Below, one piece after another: positions 17,976 to 27,089 of a stretch of DNA of 64,000 bases. Source of the stretch: Alistipes senegalensis (GTDB lineage Bacteria > Bacillota > Clostridia > Oscillospirales > Ruminococcaceae); the NCBI GenBank assembly GCA_023665275.1, contig JAMPEF010000001.1, forward strand, positions 638,482-702,481. Reading direction: 5' to 3'. The notes below the pieces were generated by a model. That model was not told the DNA's origin, did no database searches, and worked only from the letters and a program-made list of their open reading frames with translations. The first letter of the stretch is position 1; each line of letters starts with the position of its first letter. The translations under genes were made by a program, and so were the position numbers.

Positions 17976-19902
17976 AATTACTGTTGCAAAATCGGCTGGT
18001 TTCTGTTTCGGGGTTGACAGAGCCGTGAAAATGGTGTATAATGAACTTGACAAGGGTGCTAAGGTGGCTACTTTCGGAGCTATCATACACAATCAGGACG
18101 TTGTAAACGATATGACCGCACGGGGTGTGAGAATTGTTAATTCTGTTGACGAACTCAAGCCGGATGAAACTGTTGTTATACGTTCACACGGTGTCGGCAG
18201 GGAAGTATATGAACAAATCAGGAAAAAAGGAAACAGACTTCTTGATGCCACCTGTCCGTTTGTTTCCAAAATTCATAAAATAGTTGCAGAAAAAACAAAA
18301 GAGGGTTACTTTATTCTTATTGCCGGTAATTCCGAACACCCTGAAGTGCAAGGAATTGTTGGTCATTGTGACGAAAATTACTTCGTTTTTAAAGATAATT
18401 TTGAACTAAATCACTTTTTTGAAAATCTGGACGAAAATTTTAAAAAAACTATTGCTTTTGTCGCTCAAACGACGTATAATATATTAGTATGGGAAAAGTG
18501 TTTAAAGGAGATTCCGGCAGATATCCCCGTTGTTATATCCGATACAATCTGCAATGCTACAGAAGCAAGGCAGACAGATGCCCGTGAACTTGCTATGAAG
18601 TCAGATATAATGATTGTTGTCGGTGGTAAGCACAGTTCAAACACTGTCAAGCTATATGATGTTTGCAGTAAGTATTGCAGAACATATCATATAGAAAACT
18701 CGGCGGAACTGGAAACTTTAAATATTCCCGCTGCTGAAAATATCGGCATTACTGCCGGAGCGTCAACTCCGGCTTATATAATTAAGGAGGTACTAACCAA
18801 AATGGCAGAAATTGAAAAGGAAACTATTCAGGAAGAGGAAAACTTTCAGGAATTACTTGACAAGTCATTCAAAAAAATACATACAGGAGAAAAAGTCAAG
18901 GCTATTGTTGAGTCTGTAAACAGCGCAGAAGTTGTTGTTTCACTCGGCACTAAGCACACAGGTTATGTGAAACTTGAAGACCTTACAGACGACCTTACAA
19001 AAAAACCTGAGGAAATTGTAAGCGTCGGCGAGGAAATCGAACTTGTTGTTATTAAGGTGAATGACAATGAAGGTACTGTTTCTCTTTCCAAGAAGAAGGT
19101 TGATGAACAGGCTGGCTATGAAAAGATTGTCAAGGCTAAGGAAGAGGGAACTATACTTGAAGGTGTTATACAGCACGTTGTAAATAGAGGTGTTACACTT
19201 AACGTTCACGGCGTGAGAGTGTTTATTCCGGCATCACATACAGGTCTTCCGAGAGGTGCAGAACTTGACCAGCTTCTTAAGAAAAAAGTTGAATTTATGA
19301 TTATTGAAGTTACTGACGGCAGAAAGAGAGCAGTAGGCTCTATCAAGGCTGTACAGAACGCTCAGAAGGAAGAAGCTAAGGCTAAATTCTGGGAATCTAC
19401 AAGCATTGGCGATACTTTCACAGGTAAGGTTAAATCACTTACAAACTTCGGTGCATTCGTTGACCTTGGCGGTATAGACGGAATGGTTCATATTTCCGAA
19501 CTTTCTTGGAAGAGACTTAAACACCCGAGTGAAGTTGTAAGTCTTGGTGATACTCTTGAAGTATACATCAAAGACCTTGATAAAGAATCCGGCAGAATTT
19601 CACTTGGCTACAAGAAGTCTGAAGAAAATCCGTGGGAAGTCTTCATGAATAACTACAAAGTCGGCGACGTTGTAAATGCTACTATCGTTTCTATCACTGC
19701 TTACGGTGCGTTTGCACAGATTATTGACGGTGTAGACGGTCTTATTCATATCTCAAAAATTGCAGACAGAAAGGTTGAAAATGTAAAGGACGTTCTTTCT
19801 GTAGGCGATGAAGTAACTGTCAAGATTACAAGCATTGAAGAAGACAGAAAGAGAGTAAGCATTTCTATGCGTGACGTTGCGGAAACTGAAGACGCTGAAT
19901 AA
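17968..19902 (+). CDS. ispH: IspH - ribosomal protein S1 fusion
   Basis: A 644-aa fusion, started at ATG 17968 because GGAGG (17957-17961) lies 6 nt before it. Residues 1-275 are IspH, the iron-sulfur enzyme of the last MEP-pathway step: Cys13 (AGFCFGV), Cys96 (DATCPFV) and Cys195 (SDTICNAT) are the cluster ligands, and HPEVQGIVGH carries the catalytic Glu region. Residues 290-644 hold four S1 RNA-binding repeats, the third and fourth being the best (TNFGAFVDLGGIDGMVHISEL; TAYGAFAQIIDGVDGLIHIS). This fusion is known in Clostridia. An AAGGAGG at 18784-18790 precedes an in-frame ATG at 18802 (Met279), exactly at the domain junction, so an S1-only product is possible. Confidence 0.93.
   Translation: MNKITVAKSAGFCFGVDRAVKMVYNELDKGAKVATFGAIIHNQDVVNDMTARGVRIVNSVDELKPDETVVIRSHGVGREVYEQIRKKGNRLLDATCPFVSKIHKIVAEKTKEGYFILIAGNSEHPEVQGIVGHCDENYFVFKDNFELNHFFENLDENFKKTIAFVAQTTYNILVWEKCLKEIPADIPVVISDTICNATEARQTDARELAMKSDIMIVVGGKHSSNTVKLYDVCSKYCRTYHIENSAELETLNIPAAENIGITAGASTPAYIIKEVLTKMAEIEKETIQEEENFQELLDKSFKKIHTGEKVKAIVESVNSAEVVVSLGTKHTGYVKLEDLTDDLTKKPEEIVSVGEEIELVVIKVNDNEGTVSLSKKKVDEQAGYEKIVKAKEEGTILEGVIQHVVNRGVTLNVHGVRVFIPASHTGLPRGAELDQLLKKKVEFMIIEVTDGRKRAVGSIKAVQNAQKEEAKAKFWESTSIGDTFTGKVKSLTNFGAFVDLGGIDGMVHISELSWKRLKHPSEVVSLGDTLEVYIKDLDKESGRISLGYKKSEENPWEVFMNNYKVGDVVNATIVSITAYGAFAQIIDGVDGLIHISKIADRKVENVKDVLSVGDEVTVKITSIEEDRKRVSISMRDVAETEDAE
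18784..18804 (+). promoter_or_regulatory. Possible internal translation start for a free S1 protein
   Basis: AAGGAGG (18784-18790) and an in-frame ATG (18802) separated by 11 nt lie at the boundary between the IspH and S1 parts. The spacing is long but usable. Confidence 0.4.
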
Positions 19903-19920
19903 TTATTCATTTTGACCAAC

Positions 19921-19957
19921 AAGGAACTGTGCTTTATTGTGCAGTTCCTTTTGTTTT
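19921..19957 (+). terminator. Intrinsic terminator after ispH-S1
   Basis: AAGGAACTG (19921-19929) pairs with CAGTTCCTT (19942-19950), 9 bp, followed by TTGTTTT. It ends the long run that begins upstream of ftsK. Confidence 0.85.
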
Positions 19958-19972
19958 AGAAAGAGGTTGTTT

Positions 19973-20386
19973 ATGGAAAGATTTTTAATAGCTCAGGAAA
20001 GTTCCTATCCAATAGCTTTGGACGAAATAAAAAACGGAAAAAAACGTTCCCATTGGATATGGTATATATTCCCACAGCTTGCCGAACTTGGAAGAAGTTC
20101 CATGGCTAAGTATTACGGAATAAAAGATATTGATGAAGCAAGAAAATATCTTGAAAATGATATACTCCGTGAAAGACTTGTAGAGATTTCAAATGCTTTA
20201 CTTTTAGTAGATGATACGGCGGTTAATATTTTAGGTCATATTGACGCTTTGAAAGTCAAGTCATGCATGACGCTTTTTCATATGGCAAGTCCGGAAAATA
20301 AAGTTTTCAGCAGAGTTATTGATAAATTCTATGGCGGAAAATATGATAATATAACTATTGATATTATAAACAAACGGGAAAAATAA
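19973..20386 (+). CDS. DUF1810 family protein
   Basis: A 137-aa protein started at ATG 19973, after AAAGAGG; upstream in-frame codons lie inside the terminator hairpin and are excluded. Family signs are the YPIALDEIKNGKKRSHWIWYIFPQL segment, AKYYGIKD and the end KSCMTLFHMASP. DUF1810 (YbgA/YfiG-like) proteins are soluble and of unknown function; the conserved Trp/His face suggests a binding pocket. It appears to stand alone, since a terminator precedes it and a promoter for the cellulase follows. Confidence 0.8.
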   Translation: MERFLIAQESSYPIALDEIKNGKKRSHWIWYIFPQLAELGRSSMAKYYGIKDIDEARKYLENDILRERLVEISNALLLVDDTAVNILGHIDALKVKSCMTLFHMASPENKVFSRVIDKFYGGKYDNITIDIINKREK

Positions 20387-20414
20387 CCGGTATATAAAAA
20401 TTTTCAGAATATTA

Positions 20415-20443
20415 TTGACAAATTAAAATAAATAATGTATATT
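20415..20443 (+). promoter_or_regulatory. Promoter of the first GH9 cellulase
   Basis: TTGACA (20415-20420), a 17-nt spacer, TATATT (20438-20443). The start codon follows 37 nt after the -10 box. Confidence 0.7.
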
Positions 20444-20480
20444 TAAATTATACTGATTTAACAGAAAGAGGTTAATATTT

Positions 20481-22901
20481 ATGATTTTCAAGAAAATTAC
20501 AGCTATGGCATCTGCTTTAGCGCTTTCAGCAGGAATGATGACTTGTCTTCCGGCAGGGAAGAACGTTACGGCAAATGCAGCAGTTGACTATGATTATGCG
20601 GAGGCACTCCAGAAATCAATGTTTTTCTATGAAGTGCAACAGGCTGGCATTCTTCCGGAATGGAACTCTGTTTCATGGCGTTCTGATACTATGATAAAAG
20701 AGGACGGCACACCCTCAGATATTATTGATGGTGGTTGGTTCGACGCCGGCGACCATCTGAAATTTACTCTCACTAATGCTTATACTGCTTCTGTTCTTTC
20801 ATGGGGACTTATTGAATACAAAGACGCTGTAAAGAAAGCTGGCTTATATGACTTGTATCTCAGAAATCTCAAGTGGGGGCTTGATTATGTTGCTGCCTGT
20901 GATTTAGGTGATAAGGTTATAGGTACTATCGGTGAAGACGGTTTCGACCATGTATGGTATGGTAGCCCTGAAGTTTATATGCGGAAGTTCAATCTCAAGA
21001 ACGATACCGAAGAAAGACCCTATGATACTATAACAAACTGTACTACAGTTGCGGAAATGGCGGCGGCTATGGCGGGCGGATATATCGTTTTCAAGGACGA
21101 AGACCCCGAAACTGCTAAAAGCTATCTCAAACACGCTGAAAGTCTTTTCAAACTCGCAAACGACGTATGGGCTGAAAAAGGTGCTGATGCCAATGAAGAC
21201 GAAGGCATTCAGGGAAAATATTATCATACTATAAACAATCAGGGTACGGATAACTTCATTGATGAGCTTATGTATGCTGCTAACTGGATGTATATGGCTA
21301 CCGGTGACCAGTCATACCTTGACAAGTGCGAAAAAGAATATATTCCGCTGTTCCCTAAGGAAAGTCAGTCTACAGATAAAAAATTTACATGGGGTTTCTG
21401 CTGGGACGATACAACACAGGCGGCGGCACTTCTCTATGCTATCAATACCGGCAAGCAGGAATGGATTGACCATGTTTCCCATCATCTTGATTATATGATT
21501 GGTGGCTACAACGGCAAAAAGCCTGTAGGTGGCTGGACTCCTGATGGCATGACTGTCGTTGACGGTGCAGGCTGGGGAACTCTCAGATATACGGAAAATG
21601 CGGCTTGGCTTGCAAAGCTTTCCTGCGACACTATCTTCAAGGACAATGCACAGCTTTCTGAAAAGTATAATACGTGGGCAAAGAAAATGATGGATTATGC
21701 TTTTGGTGATAATGATTTAGGTCTTTGCTATGTTGTCGGCATGGGCGAAAAGAATCCTTTGAATATCCACCACAGAGGAGCTTCCGGTATACATGACGAC
21801 CACTGGAATGAACTCGGTACGCTTGAACCGGAAGAAGATGACGGCTGGCAGAGAGAATATGCACACGTTCTTTACGGTGCTCTTGAGGGTGGTCCTAATC
21901 AAGATGGTACATTCAAAGATGATAACAGCTCATACACTAATACAGAGGTAGCTATTGACTATAACGCCGGATATACTGCTGCATTGTGTGCATTCCTTGA
22001 AGATTACGGCGGTGAAAAACTTGCTGATTTCCCACAGGCTGAAACTCCTAAGTGGGCAGAATGGGAAATATCGGCAAGTCTTAATGGAAAGGGCGACAGC
22101 TATACTGAAATCAAGGCATGGGCTATGAATCACACTGCATGGCCTGCAAGAGTAGCAAAAAATATCAAGTACAGATATTATTTTGACGTTTCAGAAGTTC
22201 TTGAAGCTGGTCTGTCTGTTGATGATATTACTGTAAAAATCGGTTCACAGCAGTATCAGGAGGGACAACAGGGACACGCTACAACTACAGGCAAACCAAT
22301 AAAATATGATGGTGACCCCTCCGGCAACACTTATTATGCTGAAATTGTATTTGAGGACGGCAGAGCTATTATGCCTACTGGTCAGAGCGAACACAGGGAT
22401 GAAGTTCAGTTCAGAATTTCAATTCCTGATGCTATTGACGGCAAATCCACAAAAGGTGCATGGAATCCGGCAAATGACTGGTCATATGAAGGTGTTGAAG
22501 ATGCTCCGATGAAAATGGAACTTGAGGCGGCACTTAATGACCATATCACTATGTATGTTGATGATATTCTTGTATGGGGTACTGAACCCGACGGCACAAA
22601 ACCTGATGTTACAAATCCTACCGGAGCAACTACTAAGCCGTCTACTTCCGGCGGTGGCAACGGAGTACTTCTCGGCGACGCTAACGAAGATGGTAAGGTA
22701 TCTATTGCTGATGCAGTATTGATAATGCAGGCTCTTTCAAATCCGGCTGACTATCAGCTTACCGAACAGGGTGCAAAAAATGCCGATGTTGCTAATATCG
22801 GAGATGGCGTAACTACTATTGACGCTCTTGCTATACAGTGCCTTGATATTAATCTTATCGATGGTTTCCCGTTTGATATGAGCATTCTCGAAAAATTATA
22901 A
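20481..22901 (+). CDS. Cellulosomal GH9-CBM3c endoglucanase
   Basis: An 806-aa exported enzyme. The signal peptide ends near Ala34. The GH9 catalytic domain follows directly (residues 35-500), with D88/D91 in GGWFDAGDH, the HHRGASG motif, and E489 in NTEVAIDYNAGY as catalytic acid. A CBM3c-like module (about 515-685, starting WAEWEISASLNGKGDSYTEIKAWAMNHTAWPAR) should feed the chain into the active-site cleft and make the enzyme processive. A short linker leads to a dockerin (about 731-800; GDANEDGKVSIADAVLIMQ, GDGVTTIDALAIQ). It cuts beta-1,4-glucan in cellulose. It has its own promoter and terminator. Confidence 0.95.
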   Translation: MIFKKITAMASALALSAGMMTCLPAGKNVTANAAVDYDYAEALQKSMFFYEVQQAGILPEWNSVSWRSDTMIKEDGTPSDIIDGGWFDAGDHLKFTLTNAYTASVLSWGLIEYKDAVKKAGLYDLYLRNLKWGLDYVAACDLGDKVIGTIGEDGFDHVWYGSPEVYMRKFNLKNDTEERPYDTITNCTTVAEMAAAMAGGYIVFKDEDPETAKSYLKHAESLFKLANDVWAEKGADANEDEGIQGKYYHTINNQGTDNFIDELMYAANWMYMATGDQSYLDKCEKEYIPLFPKESQSTDKKFTWGFCWDDTTQAAALLYAINTGKQEWIDHVSHHLDYMIGGYNGKKPVGGWTPDGMTVVDGAGWGTLRYTENAAWLAKLSCDTIFKDNAQLSEKYNTWAKKMMDYAFGDNDLGLCYVVGMGEKNPLNIHHRGASGIHDDHWNELGTLEPEEDDGWQREYAHVLYGALEGGPNQDGTFKDDNSSYTNTEVAIDYNAGYTAALCAFLEDYGGEKLADFPQAETPKWAEWEISASLNGKGDSYTEIKAWAMNHTAWPARVAKNIKYRYYFDVSEVLEAGLSVDDITVKIGSQQYQEGQQGHATTTGKPIKYDGDPSGNTYYAEIVFEDGRAIMPTGQSEHRDEVQFRISIPDAIDGKSTKGAWNPANDWSYEGVEDAPMKMELEAALNDHITMYVDDILVWGTEPDGTKPDVTNPTGATTKPSTSGGGNGVLLGDANEDGKVSIADAVLIMQALSNPADYQLTEQGAKNADVANIGDGVTTIDALAIQCLDINLIDGFPFDMSILEKL

Positions 22902-22931
22902 TAAAATATAACTTATTCATATAAATTTCAT

Positions 22932-22962
22932 ATAAGGGAGTTTATCTCTCTTATGATTTTTC
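22932..22962 (+). terminator. Intrinsic terminator after the first GH9 gene
   Basis: ATAAGGGAG (22932-22940) pairs with CTCTCTTAT (22946-22954), 9 bp with one wobble and a TTTAT loop, followed by GATTTTTCT. Confidence 0.8.
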
Positions 22963-23037
22963 TGAATATTGTGAAATGTGTACAAAAATACCAAGGCAAT
23001 ATTAGGAGAATCAACGAATTTCCGAAAAGCTATTTAC

Positions 23038-23056
23038 TTTTTTTACGGGATATAAT
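23038..23056 (+). promoter_or_regulatory. Probable promoter of the second GH9 gene, with TTTTTTTACGG element
   Basis: TATAAT at 23051-23056 is preceded by TTTTTTTACGG (23038-23048). The same 11 nt lies just before the -10 box of the pectate lyase gene (29057-29067). No good -35 box is placed 16-18 nt upstream, so an activator or alternative sigma contact is possible. Confidence 0.5.
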
Positions 23057-23064
23057 ATAATAAG

Positions 23065-23160
23065 ATTGGTAAGTAAAAAGGTTTGGTGCAAGTCCTTACG
23101 GACAACCGCTTGCCAATAATTCAAATATAATCGTGGTGTTTGCACTGGCACTGCGTTATA
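23065..23160 (+). ncRNA. Candidate structured 5' leader RNA with a kissing-loop interaction, before GH9 gene 2
   Basis: The leader starts about 8 nt after the -10 box. P1 pairs ATTGGTAAG (23065-23073) with CTTGCCAAT (23109-23117), 9 bp with one wobble. Inside, P2 is GGTT/AACC (23080-23083 with 23104-23107) and P3 is GTCC/GGAC (23092-23095 with 23100-23103), closed by a TTAC loop; an 8-nt bulge TGGTGCAA (23084-23091) lies between them. A second hairpin (23126-23160, about 12 bp with a bulged T) exposes a 10-nt loop TTTGCACTGG. The bulge and the loop are complementary over 8 positions (six Watson-Crick GTGCAA/TTGCAC plus two G-T). The order of elements recalls the kissing loop of cobalamin riboswitches, but no B12 box is present. 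The family is unknown to me. Confidence 0.6.
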
Positions 23161-23194
23161 ATTAAACCTATATTTTTAAGGGAGGGCACTTAAA

Positions 23195-26100
23195 ATGCAT
23201 AAGACATTTGGTAAGAAAATTGCCGGCGGACTTATGGCAGCAGCTATGGCAGCTTCAGCAGCAACTGCTGTAATCGCTCCTATGGGAGCATTTGCAGGTG
23301 ACCAGCTCGGACAGTCTACTTTCGATGAAGGTATTGGTCTTCCGTGGCATACTTGCGAAACTAACCCCGCTAAGCAGACATTTGAAATCGCAGATGGTAC
23401 ATACAACGTAACACTCAAAGAAATTCATGGTCCTGAATCAAGATGGGACTTACAGCTCCGTCACAGAGGACTCAAGATTGAATCCGGTCACACATACAAG
23501 GTTCACTGGGAAGTAGAAGCTTCCAATGCCGGTCAGCTTTATACAAAGATTGGTGACTACGGCGGAAAAAATGAAGTATGGCACAATAACATGAGCGACG
23601 GTCAGTTTGACCAGACATGGGACTGCGTTACAATCAATGCAGGTAAAAACTCCTTTGATGCTACATTCACAGCAAATACTACTATTGAAGTTGCTGAATG
23701 GGCATTCCACTATGGTGGTAAGGGTGAACACCAGCCTGTAGACTGTTTCCCACAGGATACAGTTCTTAAGTTCGATAACCTTACACTTGAAGATACAACA
23801 AGTGATGCTAACGATTTCGACAAGACAAACGAATTCGGTGTAATCAGACCTAAGTCAAATGTTCGTCTTAATCAGGTTGGTTATTATCCGAATCTCGCTA
23901 AGAAAGCATCTTATGTAACAGATGCTGATTCACCACTTGAATTTGAAATCCGTGATTCTTCAGGTAAAGCTGTTTATACTGGTACATCAAAAGTATTTGG
24001 TGCTGACCCGAACTCCGGTACAGGTAAGACAGAACAGGTTGATGGCGGTTTAACAAAATACAAGGACAGCGGTGCTAATGTACATATCCTTGACTTCTCT
24101 GATTTCACAACTCCTGGTGTATACAAAATCTTTGTAAAGGATACAACAGGCGTATCAGGCACACAGTCAGGCTTGAAAGAAGCCGCTTATGATACAACAA
24201 TGGACGGCGACAAGGTTATGTGGCATAACTGGGTAACTGACGTTGATTATGTAATGAATGAAAGCCATTCATTCCGCATTGATGAAAATATCTACAGCGA
24301 TGACCTCGTAAGAGATTCTATCAGTTACTTCTATCAGAACCGTTCAGGTGTTTCGATTGAGGCACAGTATATCAAGAACGGCGATACAAGCACACTCGCA
24401 CACAGCGAATACGGTCACTCACCTGATAAGGCATATGTTCAGTCCAAGTGGCAGAAGTCATACTCTTCTGAATTCGACGGCGATAAAACATATCAAATCG
24501 ACGTAACAGGCGGTTGGTACGATGCCGGTGACCACGGTAAATATGTTGTTAACGGTGGTATCTCTGTATGGACTCTTCAGAATGCTTATGAAATGTCCAA
24601 GAAGAACGGCACAGACGCTATCTGGGCTGATAATGGTGCAGTTCTTGTTCCTGAAAACAGCAACGGTGCTCCTAACATTCTTGACGAAGCAAGAGTTGAA
24701 CTTGACTTTATGCTTGCAATGATGGTTGATTCCAAAGACCCATACTGGGGCAAGTACGAAGGCATGGTTTACCACAAGATGCACGACCACAAGTGGACTG
24801 GTCTTGCTATCCACGCTTGGAAGTACGAAGGTTTTGACGGCTGTGAACGTATTGTAAAGCCACCAACGTTTGCCGCTACTTATAACCTCGCTGCTACTGC
24901 TGCACAGGCTGCACGTCTCTGGGAAGGCATTGACGATGCATACGCTAAGAAGTGTCTTGAGGCTGCTAAGAAGGCTTATGATGCTGCTAACAAGAATTTC
25001 TATGCATATCCAGGCGAATCAGAAAATACTAACCCGACTGCTCTTTATGCTCCTCTTGACCAGGCTATTGGTGGTGGTGCTTATGGTGATACTTACGTTG
25101 AAGACGATAAGTACTGGGCAGCTTGTGAACTCTATGCTACAACAGGTGACGACACATACTACAATGACCTTAAGGCATATTCTAACCCGAATGACACCAC
25201 TGGCAACGATAAGGCATTCAGCCTGACAACTAACCTCGGTGGCGGTGAAAACAATGGTTCATTCAGTTCATTCAACTGGGGCTGTACTTCCGGTCTTGGT
25301 ACACTTTCACTCTACCTCAGCGATAAGCTCAGTGATGCTGACAGAGCAACTGTAGAGGGTTCTATCGCACAGGCTGGTGATGCATACCTTGCACAGATGA
25401 CAACAGAAGGTATGGGTATTCCTTACAAGCCAGCTACTTTCGAGGATGGAGTAAATATCGGTGCTGGTATCAAGGTAACCGGTTATGAGTGGGGTTCAAA
25501 CTCATTCGTTATCAATAATGCTATTGTTATGGCATACGCTTACGACTCAACCAAGGACGTTAAGTACATGAACGGTGCTGCTGAAGCTATGGACTATATC
25601 TTCGGACGTAACGGTCTTGACTTCTCATACGTTTCAGGTTACGGCGATACAGAAATGGGAACAACTCTCCAGTGGCCACACCACAGATTCTGGTGTAACG
25701 GCGTTGACCCGACATTCCCGAAGGTACCTGCTGGCGTAATGTCAGGTGGTCCTGGTGCTGGTATGCAAGACCCATACATCGGCGGTCTCGGCTATAAGAG
25801 AGGTACACTTGCTAACCAAAAGTGCTATGTTGATAACGCTGAAGCATGGTCTGTAAATGAAATCACAATCAACTGGAACTCACCACTTGTATGGATTTCT
25901 TCTTACATGAATGCTGAAGCTGCTAAGGCTGACGGCAAACAGGATCCTAATACAAAGCCTACAACAAGTCAGAACACTACAGGCAACAATGATGATATCC
26001 TTTGGGGCGACGCTAACGTTGACGGTAAAGTAAATGTTGCTGATGCTGTTCTTATCATGCAGGCACTCAGCAACCCGAATGAATTTACTATTTCTGAAAA

Positions 26101-26245
26101 AGGTCAGCTCAACGGTGACGTTGTTGACAATGGCACAAGCGGTATCACAACTATGGATGCTCTTGCTATCCAGTGCATCGATATCGGTCTTGTTGACCAG
26201 AAAGACCTTCCTATCACAAGTGATGACCTCACTAAATTAGGTTGA
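23195..26245 (+). CDS. Cellulosomal CBM4-Ig-GH9 cellulase (CbhA/CelK-like architecture)
   Basis: A 1016-aa exported enzyme. The signal peptide ends near AFA-G34. A CBM4-like module covers about 35-205 (LGQSTFDEGIGLPWHT ... DTVLKFDNLTLE), a CelD-type Ig-like module 220-325 (SNVRLNQVGYYPNLAKKA), and the GH9 domain 330-910. D443/D446 lie in GGWYDAGDHGKY and the catalytic E889 in SVNEITINWNSPLVW. A Thr/Asn linker leads to a dockerin (about 937-1005). This order is that of processive cellobiohydrolase-like GH9 enzymes, which complement the CBM3c endoglucanase just upstream. Ribosome site GGGAGGG. The long leader contains the candidate structured RNA. Confidence 0.95.
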   Translation: MHKTFGKKIAGGLMAAAMAASAATAVIAPMGAFAGDQLGQSTFDEGIGLPWHTCETNPAKQTFEIADGTYNVTLKEIHGPESRWDLQLRHRGLKIESGHTYKVHWEVEASNAGQLYTKIGDYGGKNEVWHNNMSDGQFDQTWDCVTINAGKNSFDATFTANTTIEVAEWAFHYGGKGEHQPVDCFPQDTVLKFDNLTLEDTTSDANDFDKTNEFGVIRPKSNVRLNQVGYYPNLAKKASYVTDADSPLEFEIRDSSGKAVYTGTSKVFGADPNSGTGKTEQVDGGLTKYKDSGANVHILDFSDFTTPGVYKIFVKDTTGVSGTQSGLKEAAYDTTMDGDKVMWHNWVTDVDYVMNESHSFRIDENIYSDDLVRDSISYFYQNRSGVSIEAQYIKNGDTSTLAHSEYGHSPDKAYVQSKWQKSYSSEFDGDKTYQIDVTGGWYDAGDHGKYVVNGGISVWTLQNAYEMSKKNGTDAIWADNGAVLVPENSNGAPNILDEARVELDFMLAMMVDSKDPYWGKYEGMVYHKMHDHKWTGLAIHAWKYEGFDGCERIVKPPTFAATYNLAATAAQAARLWEGIDDAYAKKCLEAAKKAYDAANKNFYAYPGESENTNPTALYAPLDQAIGGGAYGDTYVEDDKYWAACELYATTGDDTYYNDLKAYSNPNDTTGNDKAFSLTTNLGGGENNGSFSSFNWGCTSGLGTLSLYLSDKLSDADRATVEGSIAQAGDAYLAQMTTEGMGIPYKPATFEDGVNIGAGIKVTGYEWGSNSFVINNAIVMAYAYDSTKDVKYMNGAAEAMDYIFGRNGLDFSYVSGYGDTEMGTTLQWPHHRFWCNGVDPTFPKVPAGVMSGGPGAGMQDPYIGGLGYKRGTLANQKCYVDNAEAWSVNEITINWNSPLVWISSYMNAEAAKADGKQDPNTKPTTSQNTTGNNDDILWGDANVDGKVNVADAVLIMQALSNPNEFTISEKGQLNGDVVDNGTSGITTMDALAIQCIDIGLVDQKDLPITSDDLTKLG

Positions 26246-26260
26246 TTATAAAATAATATA

Positions 26261-26287
26261 AGGGGACACTTCGGTGTCCTCTTTTTT
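26261..26287 (+). terminator. Intrinsic terminator after the second GH9 gene
   Basis: AGGGGACAC and GTGTCCTCT form a 9-bp stem with a TTCG loop, followed by a T run. Confidence 0.9.
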
Positions 26288-26333
26288 GCGTTATGCGTGT
26301 GAAGTTTTTTTGTCAGAAAAACATTCAGGGCAT

Positions 26334-26362
26334 AAAAAAAGACAGTCCCGAAAGACTGTCTT
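26334..26362 (-). terminator. Intrinsic terminator after rplA
   Basis: On the minus strand, AAGACAGTC and GACTGTC close a 6-nt loop and are followed by seven T. It ends the rpmG-secE-nusG-rplK-rplA operon directly after rplA. Confidence 0.9.
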
Positions 26363-26374
26363 AGATATGCTTAA

Positions 26375-27070
26375 TTAAACGCCATATTTTGTAGTTGCAA
26401 CCGGTACGCCAGGACCCATTGTTGATGCTACTGTACAGGACTTAAGATAAGTACCTTTAGCAGCAGCCGGCTTAGCCTTGACGATAGCTTCCATAAGAAC
26501 GTTGAAATTTTCTTCAAGTTTGCCAGCGCCGAATGATGCTTTACCGATAGGGCAATGAATGATATTTGTCTTGTCAAGACGGTATTCAATCTTACCAGCC
26601 TTAGCTTCTGCAACAGCCTTTGCAACATCGGGAGTTACAGTACCAGCCTTCGGGTTAGGCATAAGACCACGTGGACCAAGAATCTTACCGAGACGACCAA
26701 CAAGACCCATCATGTCAGGTGATGCAACAACAACGTCGAAATCCATCCAGTTTTCTTTCTGAATTTTTTCCACCATGTCCATACCGCCGACGTAATCAGC
26801 ACCGGCAGCCTGTGCAGCCTCGTACTTGTCCTCTTTGCAGAATACAAGTACTCTCACGTTCTTACCTGTACCGTTAGGAAGAACAACAGCACCTCTTACC
26901 TGCTGGTCAGCGTGTCTGGAGTCAACGCCGAGACGGATATGTGCCTCAATAGTTTCATCAAACTTAGCCTTTGCGTTCTGGCATACTAAGTCAAGAGCCT
27001 CTGTGGACTCGTAAAGCTTTGCATAATCAACAGTTTTTGCACTGTCAATATATCTTTTGCCGTGTTTCAT
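26375..27070 (-). CDS. rplA: 50S ribosomal protein L1
   Basis: A 231-aa protein of normal length with L1 signatures: [24 protein letters not shown] near the N-terminus, [17 protein letters not shown] in the middle, and [18 protein letters not shown] at the end. L1 forms the mobile stalk at the ribosomal E site and represses its own operon by binding an mRNA copy of its 23S site. Such a copy lies directly upstream (27090-27143). The usual downstream genes rplJ and rplL are absent; a terminator follows. Confidence 0.97.
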   Translation of the reverse strand: MKHGKRYIDSAKTVDYAKLYESTEALDLVCQNAKAKFDETIEAHIRLGVDSRHADQQVRGAVVLPNGTGKNVRVLVFCKEDKYEAAQAAGADYVGGMDMVEKIQKENWMDFDVVVASPDMMGLVGRLGKILGPRGLMPNPKAGTVTPDVAKAVAEAKAGKIEYRLDKTNIIHCPIGKASFGAGKLEENFNVLMEAIVKAKPAAAKGTYLKSCTVASTMGPGVPVATTKYGV

Positions 27071-27089
27071 TATATATCCTCCTGTTTAA

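Noticed and set aside
19937-19972. Earlier start for the DUF1810 gene
   Set aside because: Those codons lie within the terminator hairpin and its T-run; ATG 19973 has a good AAAGAGG site.
23065-23160. Cobalamin riboswitch before the second GH9 gene
   Set aside because: GGTGCAAGTCC and a kissing loop recall it, but the B12 box, the long P3-P6 core and the extra arms are missing, and the target is not a B12 or methionine gene. Kept only as an unassigned structured RNA.
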